Under the pieces are notes generated by a model. That model did not search any database, was not told the origin of the DNA, and worked only from the letters and a program-made list of their open reading frames with translations. 8,642 nucleotides of DNA, from contig UQVT01000078.1 of the NCBI GenBank assembly GCA_900544465.1, positions 1 through 8,642 on the forward strand. The letters run 5' to 3'. The position numbers and the translations under genes are program-made. The stretch is from an uncultured Collinsella sp. (GTDB lineage: Bacteria > Actinomycetota > Coriobacteriia > Coriobacteriales > Coriobacteriaceae). This document shows, in pieces, positions 1-6,885 of this stretch. How positions within the stretch are numbered: position 1 is the first letter of the stretch; each line of letters begins with the position of its first letter.

Positions 1-531
1 GGCTTGGTGACCGACACCGGTCGTTTCCAGTACCAGAACGCCGATGCTGCCGCGTTCCATGCTGCTTCGCGTCTGGTGGCGCATGGCGCCAATCCGGCTC
101 GTGTCGCACTCGAGGTCTATCAGAGCATGCGCGTCGAGTTTTTGCACCTCAAGTCCATTGTCATGGGCCGTATCAAGACGGTCGCGCATGGGCGCGTGGC
201 GTATAGCTATGCCTACCAGAGCGACCTTGAGGCCTGCGGCGTCACCTCGGACGAGTGCGACGGCCTGGTCGATGTGGTGCGTTCGGTGATGGGCGTCGAG
301 GTCTGCATGTTCTTAAAGGGCATCGACGGCGATACCAAGGTGCGTGGCAACCTGCGCTCCAAGGGCGACCTCGATGTGTCCGAGATTGCTGCCAACTTTG
401 GCGGTGGCGGGCATCATGCCGCCGCCGGCTTTTCCAACAACGGAACAATTCGCGAGACGCTCGCCGTGGCACTTCCCATGCTGGCCGAGCTGGTAGGGGA
501 GGATCCCGCTTCGGTGACCGTCGAGCTTTAA
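1..531 (+). CDS. nrnA: DHH/DHHA1 family phosphoesterase (NrnA-type oligoribonuclease/pAp phosphatase), 3' part only
   Basis: The frame is open from the first base, so this is the C-terminal 176 codons of a longer gene; family members are about 310-340 residues. At codons 4-11 lies TDTGRFQY, the conserved motif at the end of the DHH catalytic domain, whose Asp is expected to bind the metal. The rest is a DHHA1 substrate-binding domain ending in the signature GGGGHHAAAGF (codons 134-144), preceded by a NLRSKGDLDVSEIA block. Known members hydrolyse short oligoribonucleotides (nanoRNA) and 3'-phosphoadenosine 5'-phosphate in the cytoplasm. The position just before truB and ribF fits the infB-rbfA-nrnA-truB-ribF order known from Gram-positive bacteria; infB and rbfA would lie upstream, outside the window. 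The TTG at 4 is internal, not a start. The family is secure; the exact substrate (nanoRNA, pAp or cyclic dinucleotide products) is inferred from the family. Confidence 0.9.
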   Translation, partial: GLVTDTGRFQYQNADAAAFHAASRLVAHGANPARVALEVYQSMRVEFLHLKSIVMGRIKTVAHGRVAYSYAYQSDLEACGVTSDECDGLVDVVRSVMGVEVCMFLKGIDGDTKVRGNLRSKGDLDVSEIAANFGGGGHHAAAGFSNNGTIRETLAVALPMLAELVGEDPASVTVEL

Positions 532-546
532 CTTTTTGGATGGTAC

Positions 547-1479
547 ATGGCTCGTCGTACGCCTTCACAACTGAATATGCTGCTCGCCGTCGATAAGCCG
601 GTGGGATGCACGTCCCACGATGTGGTCTCGCAATGCCGGCGCGCCCTCCATGAGCGGCGTGTCGGCCATGCCGGCACGCTCGACCCCATGGCATCGGGTG
701 TCATGGTGGTGGGCGTGGGCCAGGCCACCCGTCTGCTGGGTATGCTAACCCTCGATACCAAAAGCTATGTCGCCGACATTTCGTTTGGTGCCGAGACCAA
801 TACCGATGATGCGGAGGGCGAGGCGGTCCGCACAGTGGCTGTTGCCAACGGGCTCCGCGATCCTGCCTATGCCCGTGAGCACTTGGCCGCCATGCTGGGT
901 CCGCAGATGCAGGTGCCGCCGGCGTTTTCGGCTATCTCGGTCAATGGCGTTCGCGCCTACAAGTCTGCTCGCGAGGGCAATGCGGTGGACCTACCTCCGC
1001 GCCCCGTCGAGGTCTATGCCGCCGACCTGATCGCCGTGGGCGGCGAAGGTGATACGTGTGTGTGGACCGTGGCGTTTTCGGTAAGCAAGGGCACCTATAT
1101 CCGTGCGCTCGCTCGCGACTTGGGCCGCGCCTGCGAGAGCGCCGCGCACATTTCCGCGCTGCGCCGCACGGCCTCCGGTGTTGTTTCCATTGGCGCCTGT
1201 CATGCGGTCGAGGAGCTTTCTCCCGAGTCCGCGGCTGGCTTTGCCCTGGATCCCATTGCGGCCCTGGGCGCCACACGTGTTGACTTGCCGGGCAATCTTG
1301 CCGACGACCTTCTCTGCGGCCGACGCATTCCCGTTGAGCGTGCGCTTGCCGATTTCGGTGCCTCGAAGGCGCCGTTTGCGCTGGTGCTCGATGGGGGACT
1401 CAAGGCGCTCGCCCGCATTGAGGGTGGCCGCTTTGTCATGGAGCACGTGTTTCCGCAGGCAATCGGCGGTGTTCGATGA
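547..1479 (+). CDS. truB: tRNA pseudouridine(55) synthase TruB
   Basis: Converts U55 in the T-loop of tRNAs to pseudouridine. The 310-residue length is normal for bacterial TruB. The start of the catalytic domain reads LLAVDKPVGCTSHDVV, followed by GHAGTLDPMASGV with the catalytic Asp at residue 46. Tyr74 sits in KSYVADISFGAETNTDDAEG, and SKGTYIRALARDLG (Tyr184, Arg186) is the third active-site motif. PPAFSAISVNG is the usual PPxxSAxxxNG block. The last 70 or so residues form the PUA-like C-terminal region. ATG 547 is chosen because the preceding in-frame stop is nrnA's TAA, only 15 bp upstream, and a GGATGG stretch lies close by; Met11 (577) is an alternative with no visible ribosome site. 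The gene ends in an ATGA overlap with ribF, which points to translational coupling. Confidence 0.96.
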   Translation: MARRTPSQLNMLLAVDKPVGCTSHDVVSQCRRALHERRVGHAGTLDPMASGVMVVGVGQATRLLGMLTLDTKSYVADISFGAETNTDDAEGEAVRTVAVANGLRDPAYAREHLAAMLGPQMQVPPAFSAISVNGVRAYKSAREGNAVDLPPRPVEVYAADLIAVGGEGDTCVWTVAFSVSKGTYIRALARDLGRACESAAHISALRRTASGVVSIGACHAVEELSPESAAGFALDPIAALGATRVDLPGNLADDLLCGRRIPVERALADFGASKAPFALVLDGGLKALARIEGGRFVMEHVFPQAIGGVR

Positions 1480-2483
1480 TGTTGTCCGCTCGCGAGCTCG
1501 CGCGTATCTTTTTCGCGGGCGAGTCGGACGAGGCTCGCATCGTTACTGCCGATGTGTTTGATAAGTGTGAGCACCTGGGTGCCGCATCGATTGCCATCGG
1601 CGTGTTCGATGGCGTGCACCGTGGACACCAGGAGCTCATTGCGGCGCTTGTCCGTGATGCCCGTGCCCATGGCTGCAAGGCGGTCGTAGTTACCTTCGAT
1701 CCCGACCCGGACGTCGTGGTGGGCCCTTCGCCCGCTCAAAAATTGATGACGACGGCCGACCGTCTGCATGCCCTGGCTCAAACTGGGGTCGATGCGGTGG
1801 TGGCCGTTCCCTTTACGCCTGAGGTTGCGGCGCTTGACCATGTTGCTTTTCTCTCGCTGGTGTCGCGTCTGGTCGACATTCGCTCGATTCGCGTTGGCAG
1901 CGACTTTAGGCTGGGTCGTGGCGGTGCTTCTGGTGTTGACGAGATGCGCGCCTGGGGTGCCGAGCGCGGCGTTGACGTATACGGGCACGACTTGCTTTGC
2001 GAGGGCGGTGAGGCCATTTGCGCCACCCGCATTCGTCACGAGCTGGGACAGGGCCATGTGGAGCTTGCTGCTGAGTTACTCGGCCGTCCGTATATGGTGC
2101 GTGGCGGTGTTATTCGCGGCCGTCACGAGGGCTCTGGCATGGGCTTTCCCACGGCAAACCTGCAGGTTCCCGACGGTATTCAGGTGCCAGCCGATGGCGT
2201 GTATGAGGGTCTGGTGCTGGTCGATGACACCGCGTGGCCCGCTGCCGTGAACGTCGGCCTGCCGCCAACGTATGCCGACGATGCGGCATCTGCGCATCTC
2301 GAGGCTAACTTAATTGGATATACGGGAGACCTGTACGGCGCTTCTGTTTCGCTGGCGTTTACGCGCTGGCTGCGTCCCTCGCGCGTGTTCGATTCGCTGG
2401 ATGAGTTGATCGCGACCGTCGAGGGTAATATCGAGGACATTCGTCACAACTTGGGTGAGCAGGGGGTGAGCATTCGTGATTAG
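1476..2483 (+). CDS. ribF: Bifunctional riboflavin kinase / FAD synthetase RibF
   Basis: Phosphorylates riboflavin to FMN and adenylylates FMN to FAD in the cytoplasm. It has 335 residues, close to the family norm of about 310-330. The N-terminal nucleotidyltransferase domain carries IGVFDGVHRGH (HRGH at 48-51), VTFDPDP and GSDFRLGRGG. The usual (S)STxIR signature appears as CATRIR (182-187), so the serines are replaced while TRIR is kept. The C-terminal riboflavin kinase domain shows GMGFPTANL (221-229), PADGVYEG, VNVGLPPTY, and HLEANLIGYTGDLYG with the expected catalytic Glu at 276. The start codon overlaps the truB stop as ATGA; ATG 1479 would drop only one residue. The 3' end overlaps dnaG by 8 bp. 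Finding ribF directly before dnaG, rather than before rpsO as in many bacteria, is a notable arrangement. Confidence 0.96.
   Translation: MMLSARELARIFFAGESDEARIVTADVFDKCEHLGAASIAIGVFDGVHRGHQELIAALVRDARAHGCKAVVVTFDPDPDVVVGPSPAQKLMTTADRLHALAQTGVDAVVAVPFTPEVAALDHVAFLSLVSRLVDIRSIRVGSDFRLGRGGASGVDEMRAWGAERGVDVYGHDLLCEGGEAICATRIRHELGQGHVELAAELLGRPYMVRGGVIRGRHEGSGMGFPTANLQVPDGIQVPADGVYEGLVLVDDTAWPAAVNVGLPPTYADDAASAHLEANLIGYTGDLYGASVSLAFTRWLRPSRVFDSLDELIATVEGNIEDIRHNLGEQGVSIRD
2461..2469 (+). promoter_or_regulatory. Strong ribosome binding site for dnaG, inside ribF
   Basis: AGGGGGTGA lies within the last codons of ribF, 6 bases before GTG 2476. It decides the GTG start of dnaG, because no other in-frame start nearby has such a site. 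It also shows that dnaG can load its own ribosomes although its start overlaps the ribF stop. Confidence 0.75.
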
Positions 2484-4584
2484 CGATGAGGAAAAAGATC
2501 AGGTGCGCGCTGCGTCCGACCTGGTTGCTATCGTGCAGGAAACGGTCGAGCTCAAGCCCCGCGGCCATGAGTTTTGGGGATGCTGCCCCTTCCATGGCGA
2601 AAAGACGCCGTCCTTCCACATTATCCCCGCCACGCAGGTGTGGCATTGCTTTGGCTGCGGCGAGGGTGGCGACGTTTTCACGTATATCATGAAGCGCGAG
2701 AACCTGAGCTTTCCCGAGTCAATCCGTTACTTGGCCGACCGTGCCGGCATTGAGCTGCACGATACCGGCGCTTATCGCGAGCGCGGTACCAAGCGTGCCC
2801 GCATCTACGATTTGTGCGCCGAGACCGCCCAGTTCTATCACACCATGCTTATGCGCGGTAAGGACGGCCGTCCGCGCGAGTACTTTGCCAGCCGCGGCAT
2901 GGGCGGCGACGTCTGCCGCCGCTACTGTCTGGGCTTTGCGCCGGGCCGTAACGCGCTGGTGTCACACCTGTCCCAGGCGGGTTTTACTCCGCAGGAGATG
3001 ATCGATGCCAACGTTGCCGTGAGCCGCGGGCGCGGACAGCTCGCCGACCGCTTTTACGATCGCGTGATGTTTCCCATCTTTGACGAGCAGGGTCACAACA
3101 TTGCCTTTGGCGGTCGCATTATGGGCGACGGCCAGCCTAAGTATCTCAACACCGCCGAGACGCGCGTGTTTCATAAAAAGCGAAACCTCTACGGCTTTAA
3201 TTGGGCCAAGGAGTTTATCGTCGCGCAGGATACCGCCATCGTGGTAGAGGGCTATACCGATTGCATCGCCTGCTGGGAGGCGGGGATTAAAAACGTTGTC
3301 GCCACGCTGGGCACCGCCCTCACGGAGCATCACGTCAAGACGCTCACTCGCTTTGCCAAGCGCATCGTGTATATGTTCGACGGCGATGCAGCGGGCCAGA
3401 AGGCCGCCCGTCGCGCGATTCAGTTTATCGAGCAGGATTCCATGGACCTGCGCTGCGTGGTGCTCCCCGACGGCAACGACCCCATGGAGTTCATCACCGC
3501 ACATGGTGGCGAGGCACTGCAGACGCGCATCGACGCTGCCGAGCCGCTTATGGACTTTGTCTACCGTTCGCTGCAGGAGTCGAGTGACATCACCACGCCG
3601 GGCGGTCGTGCCAAGGCGCTGGAAGATGCGCTGACGCTTATCTATCCGCTGCGCGATAGCTATATGATCGACACGTACTTTATCCAGATTGCCGACCTGT
3701 TGGGTTTGGATCTGGAGACCGTGCGCGCGAGCTCGGGCCGTGTGTTTCGCGATGTCGCCAAGCGCGAAGATGCGGAACGACGTCGTGAGCAGAACTATGA
3801 ACGCCAGCGGGCGCAAGCCGAGCGCTCTGGTAGCGCGGGCGGTCGGTCGTCTGGTTCGCAGGGGACATCTCGTGGTGCTTGGGCGTCGGGCGCGACGCCG
3901 CCGGTGTCCGCGCCGGTCGAAGAAGAGCCGTACGACTACGTCCCGCTCGATGCCTACGGTGCCGCGCCCGTGGAGGTCGTCGACGATCTGCCGCCAATCG
4001 ATGTCCCTGATGGTATGGGCGCCGTGCCTGTGGCTGACGGTTCGGGCGCACCGGCTGCGGCTGCGCCGATGGTTCTTACCGATCTTGAGCGCAAGTCCTT
4101 GGCAGGGGAGCGCGAGCTGCTGACCATGCTCACGAGCTACCCCGACCTGTTCCGCACGTATGCCGACCGCATCTGCTCCATCGAGTGGGTTGACCCACGT
4201 CACGAGTCCATCGCGTGGGCCGTTCTGGCAACGCCGCCGGGAACCGATCCTGCAGCCTGCATGGATGCGGCGCGCTCGGTGTGTCCCGATGCGGCAACGC
4301 TTGTGAGTGCCGGGCGCATCTCGGCGACGAGCAAGCACCCCACCGAGACGAACATCGTGTTTATGCTCGATACGCTCGAGCTCTACACCATCAAGCGCCG
4401 CATGCGTGCCGCACAGGCCAAGCTGCGCCAGGACCGTTCGCTCGATGATGAGGGCCGTCGTTCGCTGACCGTGCAGGCCGCGCGGGACTCGCAGCGTCAG
4501 CGCGAACTGCAAAAGTCGATCGGCGGCGTGGCGGACCCGTTCCGTTTGATCGGCCTGGAGGCCGCAGGCACCGAACAGGCCTAG
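2476..4584 (+). CDS. dnaG: DNA primase DnaG
   Basis: Synthesises RNA primers at the replication fork and partners with the replicative helicase DnaB. It starts with GTG after a strong AGGGGGTGA site. The N-terminal CHC2 zinc finger has ligands Cys37, His40, Cys58 and Cys61 (CCPFHGEKTPSF ... WHCFGCGEGG). The catalytic core includes the TOPRIM motifs VVEGYTD (Glu258, Asp262) and MFDGDAAG (Asp302, Asp304), which coordinate metal. The C-terminal helicase-interaction domain begins near residue 536 with DLERKSLAGERELLTML and ends in a helical, Arg/Gln-rich tail. At 702 residues it is longer than the usual 580-650. The excess lies in a linker at about 428-535: a charged stretch rich in Arg and Glu, then Gly/Ser-rich, then acidic/Pro/Ala-rich sequence, probably disordered. 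The 8-bp overlap with ribF implies coupling; rpoD follows after 110 bp. Confidence 0.97.
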   Translation: MISDEEKDQVRAASDLVAIVQETVELKPRGHEFWGCCPFHGEKTPSFHIIPATQVWHCFGCGEGGDVFTYIMKRENLSFPESIRYLADRAGIELHDTGAYRERGTKRARIYDLCAETAQFYHTMLMRGKDGRPREYFASRGMGGDVCRRYCLGFAPGRNALVSHLSQAGFTPQEMIDANVAVSRGRGQLADRFYDRVMFPIFDEQGHNIAFGGRIMGDGQPKYLNTAETRVFHKKRNLYGFNWAKEFIVAQDTAIVVEGYTDCIACWEAGIKNVVATLGTALTEHHVKTLTRFAKRIVYMFDGDAAGQKAARRAIQFIEQDSMDLRCVVLPDGNDPMEFITAHGGEALQTRIDAAEPLMDFVYRSLQESSDITTPGGRAKALEDALTLIYPLRDSYMIDTYFIQIADLLGLDLETVRASSGRVFRDVAKREDAERRREQNYERQRAQAERSGSAGGRSSGSQGTSRGAWASGATPPVSAPVEEEPYDYVPLDAYGAAPVEVVDDLPPIDVPDGMGAVPVADGSGAPAAAAPMVLTDLERKSLAGERELLTMLTSYPDLFRTYADRICSIEWVDPRHESIAWAVLATPPGTDPAACMDAARSVCPDAATLVSAGRISATSKHPTETNIVFMLDTLELYTIKRRMRAAQAKLRQDRSLDDEGRRSLTVQAARDSQRQRELQKSIGGVADPFRLIGLEAAGTEQA

Positions 4585-4653
4585 ATGTTGTGGTCAACCA
4601 GCGTATTCTCGCCTATATCCAGTCCTCTTTTTGGGTATAGACGTCAATGTGTG

Positions 4654-4662
4654 TGCTAAAGT
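4654..4662 (+). promoter_or_regulatory. Candidate extended -10 promoter for rpoD
   Basis: TGC followed by TAAAGT (4657-4662) resembles an extended -10 element (TGnTAnnnT). The best -35-like sequence, TTGGGT at 4631-4636, is weak and about 20 bp away, so any activity would rest on the extended -10. Transcription would begin near 4668-4670, giving a leader of about 26 bases. No terminator with a T-tract is visible between dnaG and rpoD, so this would be an internal promoter supplementing read-through. Confidence 0.35.
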
Positions 4663-4666
4663 ATTG

Positions 4667-4679
4667 AGTCCTGTGGACT
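4667..4679 (+). other. Small inverted repeat in the rpoD leader
   Basis: AGTCC-TGT-GGACT is a perfect 5-bp inverted repeat with a 3-base loop, ending three bases before the rpoD ribosome binding site. It could be a 5'-end hairpin in the rpoD transcript or a short protein-binding palindrome. An arm this short can occur by chance. Confidence 0.3.
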
Positions 4680-4682
4680 ATG

Positions 4683-4690
4683 AAGGGAGA
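4683..4690 (+). promoter_or_regulatory. Ribosome binding site that places the rpoD start at GTG 4695
   Basis: AAGGGAGA lies 4 bases before GTG 4695. It would be inside the coding sequence if the upstream ATG 4680 were used, and that ATG has no purine-rich site before it. It therefore favours the GTG start. Confidence 0.7.
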
Positions 4691-4694
4691 ATCT

Positions 4695-6044
<1,350 letters not shown>

Positions 6045-6055
6045 TCAAGCAAGAG

Positions 6056-6085
6056 GCGCCCTCAAGCACATCCGCTTGAGGGCGC
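6056..6085 (+). terminator. Intrinsic terminator after rpoD
   Basis: The arms GCGCCCTCAAGC (6056-6067) and GCTTGAGGGCGC (6074-6085) pair perfectly over 12 bp with a 6-base loop ACATCC, followed by TTTCAT. The hairpin is strong but the T-tract is short. It starts 11 bases after the rpoD stop. Confidence 0.8.
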
Positions 6086-6092
6086 TTTCATG

Positions 6093-6148
6093 TAGTCGTT
6101 GGGGACGTTCTTGAATGACTGGTCGTTTAAGAACGTCCCCAATGACTA
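6093..6148. repeat. Long REP/REPIN-like inverted repeat
   Basis: The 20-bp arms at 6093-6112 and 6129-6148 contain TTGGGGACGTTCTT and AAGAACGTCCCCAA, a perfect 14-bp match. They continue outward through one G-T position and five more pairs (TAGTC/GACTA). The 16-base interior can itself pair (AATGAC with GTCGTT, one G-T), so the whole segment can fold as one long hairpin. It has no T-tract and follows a separate terminator, so it is not needed for ending rpoD. A GTAG tetranucleotide overlaps the left edge (6092-6095), as in REP elements mobilised by RAYT transposases; that link is inference only. Confidence 0.75.
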
Positions 6149-6153
6149 GGTCG

Positions 6154-6202
6154 GAAAAATTCTTAAAAAAGTTCTTGCCCTGAGCTGATTCGTCCGTATA
6201 AT
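6154..6202 (+). promoter_or_regulatory. Promoter of tRNA-Asn with an A/T-rich upstream tract
   Basis: TTGCCC (6175-6180) and a consensus TATAAT (6197-6202) are separated by 16 bp. Transcription would start near 6209, about 24 bases before the mature tRNA. Just upstream of the -35, 6155-6176 is almost entirely A/T with A-runs, in the place of an UP element that binds the RNA polymerase alpha C-terminal domain. This fits a strongly expressed stable-RNA gene. Confidence 0.8.
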
Positions 6203-6232
6203 AAACTTCGTTGCTTGAGAGCACGCACCTAT

Positions 6233-6307
6233 TCCTCGGTAGCTCAATGGTAGAGCACGCGGCTGTTAACCGCGCTGTTGTAGGTTCGAGTCCTACCCGG
6301 GGAGCCA
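6233..6307 (+). tRNA. tRNA-Asn (anticodon GTT), CCA encoded
   Basis: A complete cloverleaf can be drawn. The acceptor stem pairs TCCTCGG (6233-6239) with CCGGGGA (6297-6303), with one T-G. The D-arm pairs GCTC (6242-6245) with GAGC (6253-6256). The anticodon stem CGCGG/CCGCG closes the loop CTGTTAA, with anticodon GTT at 6265-6267. The T-arm is GTAGG-TTCGAGT-CCTAC (6280-6296). G6304 is the discriminator and CCA (6305-6307) is encoded. GTT reads AAC and AAU, so it is asparagine. It stands alone between its own promoter and terminator. Confidence 0.97.
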
Positions 6308-6315
6308 GGTTGTAA

Positions 6316-6343
6316 AACCCGTCGCTTATGCGGCGGGTTTTTT
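6316..6343 (+). terminator. Intrinsic terminator after tRNA-Asn
   Basis: AACCCGTCGC (6316-6325) pairs with GCGGCGGGTT (6330-6339) with one G-T and a TTAT loop, followed by an unbroken T-run ending at 6343. It begins 8 bases after the encoded CCA, a classical factor-independent terminator. Confidence 0.93.
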
Positions 6344-6439
6344 CATGCCGCGATCGCCTGGCGCGAACGTTGCCATATCAACATTTCGTGTCGAGGATGT
6401 AATCCCGCGACCCACCACCTCAACATGGCGCGGTCGTTG

Positions 6440-6445
6440 TAGAAT
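6440..6445 (+). promoter_or_regulatory. Weak candidate -10 element for asp23-fakA
   Basis: TAGAAT is the best -10-like hexamer between the tRNA terminator and the asp23 start, about 57 bases before GTG 6502. I see no good -35 at the right distance. A promoter is required somewhere in 6344-6490 because a strong terminator precedes it; this particular site is a guess. Confidence 0.3.
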
Positions 6446-6459
6446 ATTGCAATGATTGC
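6446..6459. other. Overlapping palindromes downstream of the candidate -10
   Basis: ATTGCAAT (6446-6453) is a perfect palindrome. It overlaps GCAAT-G-ATTGC (6449-6459), a second inverted repeat. The position just after a possible -10 would suit an operator. No regulator is identified, and arms this short may be chance. Confidence 0.25.
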
Positions 6460-6469
6460 TCCCACGAGA

Positions 6470-6486
6470 TGGTGCCGCGAGCACCA
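6470..6486 (+). other. Leader hairpin next to the asp23 ribosome binding site
   Basis: TGGTGC (6470-6475) and GCACCA (6481-6486) form a perfect 6-bp stem with a CGCGA loop. It ends three bases before the AAGGAG site, close enough to influence ribosome access. No ligand-binding riboswitch architecture is visible. Confidence 0.35.
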
Positions 6487-6489
6487 GAT

Positions 6490-6495
6490 AAGGAG
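6490..6495 (+). promoter_or_regulatory. Ribosome binding site that places the asp23 start at GTG 6502
   Basis: AAGGAG sits 6 bases before GTG 6502. An in-frame ATG at 6469 would put this site and the leader hairpin inside the coding sequence and has no purine-rich site of its own, so GTG 6502 is preferred. Confidence 0.75.
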
Positions 6496-6501
6496 ATTCT
6501 T

Positions 6502-6858
6502 GTGTCTGAGACCATTAACGGCAGCCTGAGCGTCTCGAACGACGTTATTGCCGATATTGCCGGTTATGCCGCGATGACGTGCTATGGCGTCGTCGGTATG
6601 GCTGAGCAGCTCCAGGGCGCCGAGAGCGTGCGCCTGCTTGCCGGTCAGCGCCTCCGCAAGGGCGTGCTTGTCTCCGCCGACGAGAACGGCCTTACGGTCG
6701 ATCTTCACGTCGTGCTCGAGAACGGCGTCAACATGAAGTCCGTCTGCCACAATCTTTCGAGCTCCGTTGCCTTCACTCTGCAGGAGATCGCCCAGATCGA
6801 TCCCGCCAGCCTTAAGATCGGCATCCATATCGACGCGCTCAAGAGCCGTCTGAACTAG
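6502..6858 (+). CDS. Asp23/Gls24 family protein (YloU type)
   Basis: A 118-residue protein of the Asp23/Gls24 family (old DUF322), starting at GTG after a strong AAGGAG site. The family pattern is clear: an early GSLSVSNDVIADIAGYAAMTCYGVVGMAE helix-turn block, a central strand pair with GLTVDLHVVLENGVNMKSVCHNL, a helix VAFTLQEI, and the closing strand LKIGIHIDALK. There is no signal peptide or transmembrane segment, so it is cytoplasmic. Asp23 itself is membrane-associated in Staphylococcus through partner proteins. The biochemical role of YloU-type members is not established; they are linked to envelope stress and are commonly encoded directly before the DAK2 fatty acid kinase, as here (27 bp upstream of the next gene). 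Codon use is strongly biased to C-ending codons, as in rpoD and fakA. Confidence 0.9.
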   Translation: MSETINGSLSVSNDVIADIAGYAAMTCYGVVGMAEQLQGAESVRLLAGQRLRKGVLVSADENGLTVDLHVVLENGVNMKSVCHNLSSSVAFTLQEIAQIDPASLKIGIHIDALKSRLN

Positions 6859-6885
6859 CATCCGAAAACGGAGATTCAAATACCC

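Noticed and set aside
1200..2057. A 285-codon open frame on the - strand across the truB-ribF junction
   Set aside because: It spans two real genes in their shadow phase, has no plausible domain, and has no ribosome site that I could identify.
2962..4512. A 516-codon open frame on the - strand opposite dnaG
   Set aside because: Arg/His-rich, no known domain, and wholly inside the clearly functional dnaG. It is a GC-driven shadow frame.
4585..4640. Possible terminator after dnaG (GTTG-TGGT-CAAC near 4588 and a T-run near 4628)
   Set aside because: The stem is only 4 bp and the T-run lies about 30 bases beyond it, so the two do not form an intrinsic terminator.
6233..6343. tRNA-Asn as an integration site for a mobile element
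   Set aside because: No integrase gene and no second copy of the tRNA 3' end appear in the window; core genes continue on both sides.
6350..6357. GCGATCGC palindrome after the tRNA terminator
   Set aside because: An isolated 8-bp palindrome in GC-rich DNA with no second copy seen nearby; not enough to call a site.
6344..6501. Possible riboswitch in the asp23 leader
   Set aside because: Only one short hairpin and small palindromes are visible; there is no multi-helix conserved core and no terminator/antiterminator pair.
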